From NCBI GenBank assembly GCA_045535815.1, contig JAZSMJ010000045.1:1-20253 (forward strand): a stretch of DNA of 20,253 bases. The letters run 5' to 3'. The notes below the pieces were generated by a model. It saw only the letters and a program-made list of their open reading frames with translations. It had not been told where the DNA came from and did no database searches. The position numbers and the translations under genes were made by a program. The first letter of the stretch is position 1; each line of letters opens with the position of its first letter. Source of the DNA: JAZSMJ01 sp045535815 (lineage in GTDB: Bacteria; Bacillota; Clostridia; Oscillospirales; CAG-272). Below, in pieces: positions 1 through 6,902 of the stretch.

Positions 1-1631
1 CTGGGAGTATCAGCGTTTGTACGAACCTTAAGTGTTCTGTACTTGTCAGCCCATGCCATGATTCTACCGAACTCACCTGCGATGGAAGCATCAACTGTGG
101 GGATGATTCCGTCGTAGATCTTACCTGTAGAACCGTCTATAGAAATGAAGTCACCTTCGTGGAATTCTTTACCTGCAAGAACGAACTTCTTGTTTTCTTC
201 GTCCATGTTGATCTCGGAGCAACCGGATACACAGCAAGTACCCATACCACGTGCAACAACCGCTGCGTGAGATGTCATACCGCCACGTACTGTGAGGATA
301 CCCTGAGAAGCCTTCATACCTTCGATATCTTCAGGAGATGTTTCAAGACGAACGAGAACTACCTTCTCGCCTCTTGCTGCCCATTCCTTAGCGTCTTCAG
401 CAGTAAATACTATTTTACCGCAAGCAGCACCGGGAGATGCAGGAAGAGCCTTACCAATCGGTTCAGCAGCCTTGTGAGCCTTAGCGTCAAACTGCGGATG
501 GAGAAGTGTATCGAGGTTTCTGGGGTCTATCATAAGAACTGCTTCAGCTTCTGTCTTCATGCCTTCGTCAACGAGGTCGCAAGCGATCTTGAGGGCAGCC
601 TGAGCGGTTCTCTTACCGTTTCTTGTCTGGAGCATATAGAGCTTACGGTTTTCAACTGTAAATTCCATATCCTGCATATCGTGATAGTGGTTTTCGAGGA
701 TCTGGCAAACTTCCTGGAACTGCTTGAAAGCTTCCGGGAACTTGTTAGCCATTTCAGCGATAGGCATAGGAGTACGAACACCTGCAACAACGTCTTCACC
801 CTGAGCGTTTACAAGGAACTCACCCATGAGCTTCTTTTCGCCAGTTGCGGGGTCACGTGTGAATGCAACACCGGTACCGCAATCGTCACCCATGTTACCG
901 AATGCCATTGCCTGTACGTTAACAGCTGTACCCCAAGAGTAGGGAATATCGTTGTCACGGCGGTAAACGTTAGCTCTGGGGTTATCCCAAGAACGGAATA
1001 CGGCCTTAACTGCGCCGAGAAGCTGTTCCTTAGGATCGGAGGGGAAGTCTGTACCGATCTTTGCCTTATATTCAGCCTTGAACTGACCTGCGAGTTCCTT
1101 TAAGTCTTCAGCAGTAAGCTCAACGTCGTACGTTACGCCCTTTTCTTCCTTCATCTTGTCGATGAGCTGCTCAAAGTACTTCTTTCCAACTTCCATAACA
1201 ACGTCGGAGTACATCTGAATGAATCTTCTGTAGCAGTCCCATGCCCAACGAGCATTGCCGGACTTAGCAGCGATGGTTTCAACAACTTCTTCGTTGAGAC
1301 CGAGGTTGAGGATAGTATCCATCATACCGGGCATGGATGCACGTGCACCGGAACGAACGGAAACGAGAAGGGGATTTTCCTTATCGCCGAACTTCTTGCC
1401 GACGATCTCTTCCATCTTAACGATGTATTCCATGATCTGAGCCATGATTTCGGGATTGATCTGTCTGCCGTCTTCATAATACTGTGTGCAGGCTTCTGTG
1501 CTTATTGTGAAGCCCTGAGGAACGGGAAGACCGATATTTGTCATTTCAGCAAGGTTAGCACCCTTACCGCCGAGAAGCTCACGCATATCAGCGTTGCCTT
1601 CGGAGAACAAGTAAACATACTTTTTACTCAT
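1..1631 (-). CDS. ppdK: Pyruvate, phosphate dikinase, N-terminal 543 residues (C-terminus beyond window)
   Basis: This enzyme interconverts pyruvate + ATP + Pi with PEP + AMP + PPi in the cytoplasm, a central step in PPi-dependent glycolysis or gluconeogenesis of anaerobes. The protein starts MSKKYVYLFSEGNADMRELL and carries the ATP-grasp nucleotide-binding part (GGKGANLAEM near residues 22-31; SVRSGARASMPGMMDT near residue 100). It then has the phosphohistidine domain with GGMTSHAAVVARGMG; the catalytic His codon (267-269) gives residue 455, the same number as in the characterised Clostridium symbiosum enzyme. The frame is still open at the window edge at TNADTP, where the PEP/pyruvate-binding barrel begins, so about 330 residues are missing. 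The start is set by GGAGG at 1640-1646 on the minus strand. Codons are strongly biased to CGT, GGT, GTT and ATC, unlike the ATA/AGA-rich neighbours, which suggests high expression. It is divergent from the next gene and does not appear to share an operon with it. Confidence 0.97.
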   Translation of the reverse strand, partial: MSKKYVYLFSEGNADMRELLGGKGANLAEMTNIGLPVPQGFTISTEACTQYYEDGRQINPEIMAQIMEYIVKMEEIVGKKFGDKENPLLVSVRSGARASMPGMMDTILNLGLNEEVVETIAAKSGNARWAWDCYRRFIQMYSDVVMEVGKKYFEQLIDKMKEEKGVTYDVELTAEDLKELAGQFKAEYKAKIGTDFPSDPKEQLLGAVKAVFRSWDNPRANVYRRDNDIPYSWGTAVNVQAMAFGNMGDDCGTGVAFTRDPATGEKKLMGEFLVNAQGEDVVAGVRTPMPIAEMANKFPEAFKQFQEVCQILENHYHDMQDMEFTVENRKLYMLQTRNGKRTAQAALKIACDLVDEGMKTEAEAVLMIDPRNLDTLLHPQFDAKAHKAAEPIGKALPASPGAACGKIVFTAEDAKEWAARGEKVVLVRLETSPEDIEGMKASQGILTVRGGMTSHAAVVARGMGTCCVSGCSEINMDEENKKFVLAGKEFHEGDFISIDGSTGKIYDGIIPTVDASIAGEFGRIMAWADKYRTLKVRTNADTP

Positions 1632-1703
1632 TGTTTTTGTACCTCCATTAGGAAAAAACTTATAAAATATTATTTTAAATATTATTTTTTTACGAACAGA
1701 GAC

Positions 1704-1712
1704 ATTATAACA
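1704..1712 (-). promoter_or_regulatory. Extended -10 promoter for ppdK
   Basis: Read on the minus strand, the sequence is TGTTATAAT, a consensus extended -10 element, about 73 bases before the ppdK start codon. No good -35 lies 17 bases upstream (TAGTAA, three of six matches), which fits an extended -10 promoter. The leader between it and the start is very AT-rich and shows no strong hairpin. This is inferred from consensus only. Confidence 0.6.
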
Positions 1713-1782
1713 CAAACTACTGCCAATTACTATAAATTTTAGAAGAATTTACATTTTGTTTAAAAAAAAGAAGCAACCTACC

Positions 1783-1811
1783 TTGCAAAAGGGGCATTTT
1801 GAAAGTATAAT
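1783..1811 (+). promoter_or_regulatory. Sigma-A-type promoter for the acetyltransferase-trmN6-rsmI unit
   Basis: TTGCAA (1783-1788), a 17-base spacer and a perfect TATAAT (1806-1811) lie 38 bases before the start codon at 1850. The spacing is ideal and no other candidate lies closer. It points away from the ppdK promoter, so the intergenic region 1632-1849 holds two divergent promoters and nothing else I can recognise. Confidence 0.75.
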
Positions 1812-1849
1812 ATGATTAGAGAAGATAATATAACGAAAGGTGGATATAT

Positions 1850-2653
1850 ATGACCAATTTGTCAGAGCTGCAGAAGAAGCTCGGAATCCCCGGTGGAAAA
1901 AGCGTATGCTTTTGCGATCCGGACGGTATTCTTCCCGAAGAATTTGCAGGTGTTGAGAGCATTGCGGAGTATTATGATGCTGTTGAAAAATACAGAAAAA
2001 ACATACTTGTAAAGCACGCAGAAGGTGGCGTTATTTTTGAATCCTTTGACGGTGTTGTCATTGCGCCCGATGCAAAGATAGGCTCGGGTACGGTGATACA
2101 TCCGAATACCGAGATAAGACGTGGCGTTACAATAGGAAACGATTGCGTGATCGGTCCCTGCTCGGTTATCGAAAACAGCGTTATCGGAAACGGCTGTACT
2201 GTTAACGCAACGCAGGTATATTCCTCTGAATTTGAATATAACGTAAAGATAGGTCCGTTCTGCCACGTAAGACCCGGAAGCAAGCTTTGCGAGGGTGTCA
2301 AGGTGGGCGATTTCGTAGAGATCAAAAACTCCAATATCGGAAGCGGTACACATGCGTCTCACCTCACATATATAGGAGATAGCGACGTTGGCTCTAACGT
2401 AAACTTCGGTTGCGGAGTCGTTACAGTAAACTACGACGGCAAAAATAAATCGAGAACGGTCATAGGCGATAATGCCTTTATAGGCTGTAATACAAACCTC
2501 ATAGCGCCTGTTAAAATAGGTGATTTTGGTTATACGGGAGCAGGCTCTACAATTACCCGTGACGTTCCGTCGGGTGCACTTGCCGTCGAGCGTGCAGAGC
2601 AGAGAAATATTGAGGGCTGGGTTCTTAAAAACCACAAGCTGAAGGGTACCTGA
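1850..2653 (+). CDS. GlmU-like acetyltransferase domain protein lacking the uridyltransferase domain
   Basis: A left-handed beta-helix hexapeptide-repeat acetyltransferase matching the C-terminal half of GlmU, which transfers acetyl from acetyl-CoA to glucosamine-1-phosphate for UDP-GlcNAc synthesis. Residues about 34-60 (GVES...VEKYRKNILVKHAEGGV) resemble the helix that joins the two GlmU domains. Residues 70-240 are hexapeptide repeats. HVRPGS (139-144), VGDFVEIKNS (152-161), ASHLTYIGD (169-177, with the probable catalytic His171) and NYDGKNK (194-200) are all intact. At 267 residues it is far shorter than full GlmU (about 450), and the missing part is exactly the N-terminal pyrophosphorylase with its GxGxRM-type motif. 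The upstream DNA is non-coding with a promoter, so this is not a frameshift relic. RBS AGGTGG (1838-1843) supports the start. It could act on GlcN-1-P or on another amino sugar; the substrate is not proven. Confidence 0.85.
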   Translation: MTNLSELQKKLGIPGGKSVCFCDPDGILPEEFAGVESIAEYYDAVEKYRKNILVKHAEGGVIFESFDGVVIAPDAKIGSGTVIHPNTEIRRGVTIGNDCVIGPCSVIENSVIGNGCTVNATQVYSSEFEYNVKIGPFCHVRPGSKLCEGVKVGDFVEIKNSNIGSGTHASHLTYIGDSDVGSNVNFGCGVVTVNYDGKNKSRTVIGDNAFIGCNTNLIAPVKIGDFGYTGAGSTITRDVPSGALAVERAEQRNIEGWVLKNHKLKGT

Positions 2654-2656
2654 TAT

Positions 2657-3415
2657 ATGTACGGTATTTCCCCGGATGAGACGTTTACAGAGGTAAACGG
2701 CGGTATATCCATTATACAGAAAAAGGACAGTCTTATATACGGAACGGATGCACTGTTGCTTGCGGCTTTTCTTCGTAAAAAGGCAAGAGCAAGGGCGGTT
2801 GAATTCGGCGCAGGATGCGGAGTCGTATCCCTTCTTGCGGCAAAGAGCGGCAAGGTAGGCAGAGTATACGCCTATGAGATAAATCCGCAGAACTGCGAGT
2901 GCATGGAAAAGAATATAGAGATAAACGGACTTGCCGATAAGGTTATCCCCGTATGCTCGGATATCCGTGATATCAAGCTTGAGGATATCGGGGGCGAGGC
3001 TGACGCTGTGTTTATGAATCCCCCGTATATGACGGTTGATTCGGGTAAACGAAACGAAGGCGACGGCAAGTATGTCGCACGTCACGAGGTGTTTGGAAAT
3101 ATAGGTGATTTCTGTGCTGCCGCATCTAAAATACTCAAGCACGGAGGCTCGCTTTACGCAGTTTACAGACCCGACAGGCTTGCGGATCTTATATGCTCAA
3201 TGAGAGATAATCATCTTGAGCCCAAGCGTATGATAATGGTGTACGATGACGCCGAGCACGATGCCTCTATAGTTCTTCTTGAGGCAAAAAAATACGGAAA
3301 GCCGTCTGTATTCGTTCCTAAACCGTTTTTTATAAAAGACAGAGACGGATACACAAAAGACATGATGCGTATTTACGAAAACGGAGAATTTGATGAAAGA
3401 TATCTTTGCTTCTGA
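2657..3415 (+). CDS. trmN6: tRNA1(Val) adenine-37 N6-methyltransferase family protein (TrmN6/YfiC; B. subtilis YabB type)
   Basis: A class I SAM-dependent methyltransferase of 252 residues. The N-terminal signature (GGISIIQKKDSLIYGTDALL, residues 15-34) is typical of the YfiC/TrmN6 family. The SAM-binding motif I is VEFGAGCGVVSLLA (48-61), an acidic residue follows in YAYEINP (71-77), and the catalytic NPPY is at 121-124, as in N6-adenine methylases. By family it would methylate A37 of a tRNA. It starts three bases after the acetyltransferase stop codon and overlaps rsmI by 23 bases, so translation is probably coupled. B. subtilis has the same pairing (yabB with yabC/rsmI), but there a GIY-YIG gene lies between, and it is absent here. 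The exact tRNA target in this organism is inference. Confidence 0.88.
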   Translation: MYGISPDETFTEVNGGISIIQKKDSLIYGTDALLLAAFLRKKARARAVEFGAGCGVVSLLAAKSGKVGRVYAYEINPQNCECMEKNIEINGLADKVIPVCSDIRDIKLEDIGGEADAVFMNPPYMTVDSGKRNEGDGKYVARHEVFGNIGDFCAAASKILKHGGSLYAVYRPDRLADLICSMRDNHLEPKRMIMVYDDAEHDASIVLLEAKKYGKPSVFVPKPFFIKDRDGYTKDMMRIYENGEFDERYLCF

Positions 3416-4265
3416 AAGCAGTGAAAAAAACAAAATAGAAAAAGGTACTCTTTATCTTGTCGCAACACCTATAGGCAATATGAGCGACATAAGCCAAAGG
3501 GCGATAAAAGCCCTTACTGAATGTGATTTTATCGCAGCTGAAGATACGAGAGTAAGTGCAGGAATACTGTCTGCAATAGGCGTTTCCAAGAGTATGGTCA
3601 GCTATCACGAGCATAACAAAAAGACAAAAGGTGAAGAGATAGTCAGAAGGCTTTCGGAGGGTGAATCGTGTGCGCTTGTGACCGATGCCGGAACTCCTGC
3701 AATAAGCGATCCCGGAGCAGATATCGTAAAGCTTTGCATAGACAGCGGGATACCGGTGACTTCAGTGCCCGGAGCGTGTGCCGCCGTTACTGCTCTTATT
3801 CTGTCCGGGTTTGATACGAGAAGATTTGTTTTCGAAGGCTTCTCGGGTTCAGATAAAAAGGAGAGAAGAGCAAGACTTGAGGAGCTTTCTTCGGAAAAGC
3901 GCACGGTTATATTTTACGAGGCGCCGCACAGATTGAGAGATACTCTTTTCGATATGCTTGATATATTCGGTGGCGACAGAAAAATTGCCCTCTGCCGTGA
4001 GCTTACCAAAAAGAACGAGGAGATCATCAGAAAGACTCTTAAAGAGGCTGTTGAATACTATTCTCAGCGTGATCCGAGAGGGGAATACGTCATAGTATGC
4101 GAGGGGTATAAGGACAGCGGATCGGATCTGTTCTGGAAGGATATGACAGTGAGCGATCACGTAGAGTTTTATATAAACGCAGGTATGTCAAAAATGGATG
4201 CCATAAAGGCAGTCGCCAAGGACAGACACGTGCCGAAAAACGATATCTACAAAGAGATGATTTGA
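3393..4265 (+). CDS. rsmI: 16S rRNA (cytidine-1402 2'-O)-methyltransferase RsmI
   Basis: RsmI methylates the ribose of C1402 in the decoding centre of 16S rRNA. It is a tetrapyrrole-methylase-fold enzyme, and the family signatures are all present: LVATPIGN (22-29), AAEDTR (48-53), SYHEHN (70-75), TDAGTPAISDPG (97-108) and SVPGACA (124-130). The length of 290 residues is normal. An in-frame TTG lies directly before the ATG; I chose the ATG at 3393 because GGAG at 3383-3386 is six bases upstream. It overlaps the end of the methyltransferase gene by 23 bases and ends the three-gene unit, facing the rnpB terminator. Confidence 0.96.
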   Translation: MKDIFASESSEKNKIEKGTLYLVATPIGNMSDISQRAIKALTECDFIAAEDTRVSAGILSAIGVSKSMVSYHEHNKKTKGEEIVRRLSEGESCALVTDAGTPAISDPGADIVKLCIDSGIPVTSVPGACAAVTALILSGFDTRRFVFEGFSGSDKKERRARLEELSSEKRTVIFYEAPHRLRDTLFDMLDIFGGDRKIALCRELTKKNEEIIRKTLKEAVEYYSQRDPRGEYVIVCEGYKDSGSDLFWKDMTVSDHVEFYINAGMSKMDAIKAVAKDRHVPKNDIYKEMI

Positions 4266-4266
4266 T

Positions 4267-4299
4267 AATATTTCTAAACAAAAAAGCAGCAACGAAAGT
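4267..4299. repeat. 33-bp direct repeat, copy 1
   Basis: Nearly identical (31 of 33 bases by eye) to 4351-4383; only the two bases at 4279-4280 (CA here, TG in copy 2) differ. It starts directly after the rsmI stop codon. Copy 1 carries the left arm of the terminator hairpin seen in copy 2 but not the matching right arm, so it looks like a truncated or partly duplicated unit. Confidence 0.85.
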
Positions 4300-4318
4300 C
4301 GGATGAAACATAATGGGG

Positions 4319-4357
4319 AAATATTCCTTGCGGTCACTTTGACCGCAAGGAATATTT
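4319..4357. repeat. Perfect 18-bp inverted repeat with 3-base loop
   Basis: Bases 4319-4336 are the exact reverse complement of 4340-4357, with loop CTT. The centre is GC-rich (TTGCGGTCA paired with TGACCGCAA) and the ends are AT-rich. It could fold as a very stable RNA hairpin from either strand. Only a short U-stretch (AUAUUU, part of the stem) follows on either strand, so it is not a textbook intrinsic terminator. Its right arm overlaps copy 2 of the direct repeat. It may stabilise the rsmI mRNA 3' end, halt transcription, or be a small dispersed palindromic element. Confidence 0.85.
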
Positions 4358-4383
4358 CTAAATGAAAAAGCAGCAACGAAAGT
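4351..4383. repeat. 33-bp direct repeat, copy 2
   Basis: The second copy lies 84 bases after copy 1 and differs at 4363-4364. It overlaps the right arm of the palindrome and the left arm plus loop of the bidirectional terminator, so repeat, palindrome and terminator form one composite block between rsmI and rnpB. Confidence 0.85.
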
Positions 4384-4397
4384 TGCTGCTTTTTCAT
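4362..4397. terminator. Bidirectional intrinsic terminator between rsmI and rnpB
   Basis: A perfect 16-bp inverted repeat (4362-4377 with 4382-4397) around the loop GAAA. The core stem AGCAGCAAC/GTTGCTGCT is flanked by A5 on one side and T5 on the other. In either direction this gives a GC-containing stem followed by a U-tract. It can therefore end both the rsmI transcript (plus) and the rnpB transcript (minus), whose mature 3' end abuts it at 4398. Confidence 0.9.
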
Positions 4398-4767
4398 ACG
4401 GATCCGAACTGTAAGCCGGGTTCTGTTCATCAAAGATGCTGCGACCATCTATCTTGTCTGTACGTTGCCGTACAGCTCCTTGCCACCCACGAAATTCTGA
4501 CGGGCCGCCATAGCGCTTACGCACTCTTCCGCATACGGTGTTGCTTCGGATAGGGTTTACATTTGCACACAGTTACCTGTAGTGCCGGTGAGCTCTTACC
4601 TCGCCTTTCCATCCTTAGCTGAATAATTCAGCCGGTTTATTTCTGTTGCACTTTCCCGGGAGTCGCCTCCGGCGGACGTTATCCGTTATCCTGCCCTATG
4701 AAGCCCGGACTTTCCTCATAATAATACCTTTCGGCGTGATATTACGCGGCCGCACATCCGGGTCCGT
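4398..4767 (-). ncRNA. rnpB: RNase P RNA, bacterial type A
   Basis: The catalytic RNA of ribonuclease P, which trims 5' leaders from tRNA precursors. On the minus strand the near-universal 5' motif GAGGAAAGTCCGGG is at 4704-4717 and the 3' motif ACAGAACCCGGCTTAC at 4411-4426. Between them lie GTGCAACAGAA, TGTAAACCC followed by a conserved GAAGCAACACC segment, and GATAGATGG. The ends pair: 4757-4767 and 4398-4408 form an 11-position P1 helix with one mismatch and one G-U, which sets the boundaries and gives about 370 nt. The motif pattern fits the ancestral type A form rather than the Bacillus type B. A consensus promoter sits upstream and an intrinsic terminator directly downstream. Confidence 0.96.
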
Positions 4768-4773
4768 AATTTA

Positions 4774-4802
4774 ATTATATCCGTAAATGCACAATAAGTC
4801 AA
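4774..4802 (-). promoter_or_regulatory. Promoter of rnpB
   Basis: On the minus strand, TTGACT (4797-4802), a 17-base spacer and a perfect TATAAT (4774-4779). The -10 ends six bases before position 4767, the 5' end predicted from P1 helix pairing, so the promoter and RNA boundary support each other. The near-consensus match suits a highly transcribed stable RNA. Confidence 0.85.
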
Positions 4803-4821
4803 TAATTGTGCAAAGAAAATG

Positions 4822-4850
4822 TTGAAATTATTGTAATATAATGTTATAAT
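4822..4850 (+). promoter_or_regulatory. Promoter of the LTA synthase-family gene
   Basis: TTGAAA (4822-4827), a 17-base spacer and TATAAT (4845-4850), with TG at 4842-4843 making an extended -10. It diverges from the rnpB promoter; the two -35 boxes are 19 bases apart. A leader of about 40 bases leads to a strong RBS, AAAGGAGG at 4883-4890. Confidence 0.8.
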
Positions 4851-4897
4851 ATATTATTATATTATGTCAGTATTTGTAAATTAAAGGAGGTGCTGTT

Positions 4898-6769
4898 ATG
4901 AAATCGGGAAATGAGCGTTTTGCACACAGGCTTGATATGCTTGCCTTTTTAGAGCTTGCCTTCATTCACGTGCTTTTGCTTTTTAGGCTTGTTGGATTTA
5001 ACAAACGGATAAGGCTTGACGAATATTCACTTGCGTTAGCGTTTGCTACGCTGTTTATAATATCGGCAGTTTCGCTTGTGCTGATTGCTTTAAAAAAAGA
5101 CCCTCTCCCGTTTGCGTTTACAGTTTATACTCTCCTTTGCATTTTGATGTGTATTGACAGTCTGTATTATTCATATCGGTCAAGGCTTCCGAGCCTGACT
5201 GAGCTTAAAATGGCATCCATGCTTACAGATGTCAGCAGTACCATAGTCGATCTTATCACTCCGTTCCATTTAGTTCTTCTGACAGAGCTTTCCTTGTGGC
5301 TTCTTTATGCAGTAAATTGCAGAGATAAGCTCAAGAGATTTATTAGCGAAAGAATCGGAGATATTGCGTTAGTTATCCGAAGATCCACCATTATACTTGA
5401 AGCATTGTTTGCTGTGGCAGGTGCTTTGTTTATCTTGTGGAGCATGCTTTTCGGCGGCTTCAAGACAGCGTATCTCAAAAATGAGATAATTACCTATCAC
5501 ATATCTGACGCCGTTTCACTGATGATACCCGAGCCGGGAATGGAAAGCGTTGATATTACCGATTACATAAGCCCTCTCGCAGAGAGCGATCGAGAATATT
5601 TCGGAGTTGCAGAAAAGAAAAACGTTATAACCATACAAGTGGAAGCAATGCAGGATTTCGTTATAGGGCTTGAATATAACGGTCAGGAGGTCACTCCGTA
5701 TCTGAACAAGCTTTTGAAAACCGACACTCTTCACTTTGATAATTACTATTACGTTGTTGGCGGTGGCAATACTGCCGATGCCGAATTTTCGGTAAACAAT
5801 TCACTGTATGCTCCCGAATCGCAGGCGGCGTATATTCTCTACGAGGATAATAATTATTACGGTCTGCCGTTTATCCTCAAGGATAACGGATATAGCGGAG
5901 CATACGCCTTTCACGGCTACAAGGGAGATTATTGGAACAGAGAAAACGCTTACGTAGGTCAAGGCTTTGACGATTTTATCAGCGAAGAGGATCTCAGCGT
6001 AAACGAGGCAACCGGTCTTGGCATAACCGATGAGGATTTTCTGCGTCAGGTTTTGGATGAAATGGTCGGATATGAGCAGCCGTTTTACTCATTTATAATA
6101 ACTCTCAGCTCTCATCATCCTTACGTTATAGGAGATGAATTCAGAATGCTTGAGCTTTTGCCAGAGCACGAGGATTCTTTGTTCGGAGATTATCTGCAGA
6201 GCATTCGATACGTGGATCACTGCCTTGGGATTTTTATTGAGGGCTTGAAGGATAAAGGATTATACGAAAACAGCGTGATATCAATATACGGAGATCACTT
6301 CGGGCTTCCGGATTATGATCATAAAAGCTTTGTTTTTATGTCAGAGCTACTCGGAAGAGAATACTATGCGAATGATATATTCCGTGTTCCGCTTATAATA
6401 CACACACCGGGTCTTGGAGAGGGGAAAACGGTATCGGTCACAGGCTCTCATATAGACTATCTTCCCACCATACTCCATATACTCGGTCTTGAGAACAGGA
6501 AAAGCGTTATGTTCGGTCAGAATCTTCTGACTGCAAGCAGCGGTATAGTTTATGAGGAGATGCATATGGCAAGAGGCTCCTTTATAAACGACGACATTAT
6601 TTATTCAATTCCTATGAGCGAAATTCTGTTGCATATAAAGGCCTTTGATAAAAAAACTGGCGAGCGGATCGATACGTTTGGATATGAAGATATAATCGCA
6701 AATGCCAAAAAGGAATATTCGGACTGTATGGCTATACTTGACGCTGACGCAGTCGTTTTTGAAGAGTGA
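4898..6769 (+). CDS. LTA synthase-family membrane sulfatase/phosphoglycerol transferase
   Basis: A membrane enzyme of the LtaS/alkaline phosphatase superfamily, which by family polymerises glycerol phosphate from phosphatidylglycerol onto a lipid anchor outside the cell. About five N-terminal membrane segments lie near residues 16-34, 45-65, 71-91, 116-138 and 165-186. The extracellular sulfatase domain begins near 240 with NVITIQVEAMQ (metal ligand Glu249). The probable nucleophile Thr292 is in GGGNTADAEF, followed by LSSHHPY (403-409) and the metal-binding pair Asp466-His467 in IYGDHFG. Its 623 residues are close to the usual LtaS size. A perfect RBS lies seven bases before the ATG. Family members also include LTA primases and other phosphoglycerol transferases, so the exact polymer is unknown. 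It is probably a single-gene transcript or reads weakly into the next gene; no terminator is visible after it. Confidence 0.9.
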   Translation: MKSGNERFAHRLDMLAFLELAFIHVLLLFRLVGFNKRIRLDEYSLALAFATLFIISAVSLVLIALKKDPLPFAFTVYTLLCILMCIDSLYYSYRSRLPSLTELKMASMLTDVSSTIVDLITPFHLVLLTELSLWLLYAVNCRDKLKRFISERIGDIALVIRRSTIILEALFAVAGALFILWSMLFGGFKTAYLKNEIITYHISDAVSLMIPEPGMESVDITDYISPLAESDREYFGVAEKKNVITIQVEAMQDFVIGLEYNGQEVTPYLNKLLKTDTLHFDNYYYVVGGGNTADAEFSVNNSLYAPESQAAYILYEDNNYYGLPFILKDNGYSGAYAFHGYKGDYWNRENAYVGQGFDDFISEEDLSVNEATGLGITDEDFLRQVLDEMVGYEQPFYSFIITLSSHHPYVIGDEFRMLELLPEHEDSLFGDYLQSIRYVDHCLGIFIEGLKDKGLYENSVISIYGDHFGLPDYDHKSFVFMSELLGREYYANDIFRVPLIIHTPGLGEGKTVSVTGSHIDYLPTILHILGLENRKSVMFGQNLLTASSGIVYEEMHMARGSFINDDIIYSIPMSEILLHIKAFDKKTGERIDTFGYEDIIANAKKEYSDCMAILDADAVVFEE

Positions 6770-6834
6770 AGCCCTTGAACATCTGAAACTTCTGAACAAA
6801 AAGTAAATATTATATACTTATTTAATTAAAATAT

Positions 6835-6863
6835 TTGAATTTATATATAGTATGTGGTACTAT
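6835..6863 (+). promoter_or_regulatory. Candidate promoter of the cdaA-cdaR operon
   Basis: TTGAAT (6835-6840), a 17-base spacer and TACTAT (6858-6863) preceded by TGG, giving an extended -10. Transcription would start near 6870, inside the stretch that a longer reading of the next gene would use as coding, which supports the later start at 6903. The -10 is imperfect (four of six), so this is a moderate call. The preceding gap 6770-6834 is AT-rich with no clear terminator. Confidence 0.5.
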
Positions 6864-6902
6864 ATAGTTAAGAGCATAATTTTAACAGCACGGAGAAACG
6901 AT

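Noticed and set aside
159..1103. Long open frame on the plus strand, 314 codons
   Set aside because: It is antisense to ppdK, has no family resemblance and an odd Cys/Thr-rich composition. It arises from the biased codon use of ppdK.
1717..1727. TTGGCA on the minus strand as the -35 of the ppdK promoter
   Set aside because: It lies only 11 bases from the TATAAT, too close for a -35; the extended -10 explains the promoter better.
1632..1849. Remnant of a GlmU uridyltransferase domain upstream of the acetyltransferase
   Set aside because: The stretch is AT-rich, has stops in all frames and contains two good promoters; no GlmU N-terminal motif is visible.
1862..3142. Long open frame on the minus strand, 426 codons
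   Set aside because: It is antisense to the acetyltransferase and methyltransferase genes, both with clear conserved motifs; the translation is Cys/Tyr-rich and without recognisable motifs.
3390..3392. TTG as the start codon of rsmI
   Set aside because: It lies directly before an ATG that is properly spaced from GGAG; using TTG would add one residue without support.
4319..4397. CRISPR-like or attachment-site array
   Set aside because: Only two direct repeat copies with an 84-base period, and they overlap palindromes; no spacers, cas genes or integrase.
4090..4553. Open frames on both strands across the end of rsmI and the rnpB region
   Set aside because: They run through the RNase P RNA gene, the terminator and the repeat block; the repeated peptide pieces only reflect the DNA repeats.
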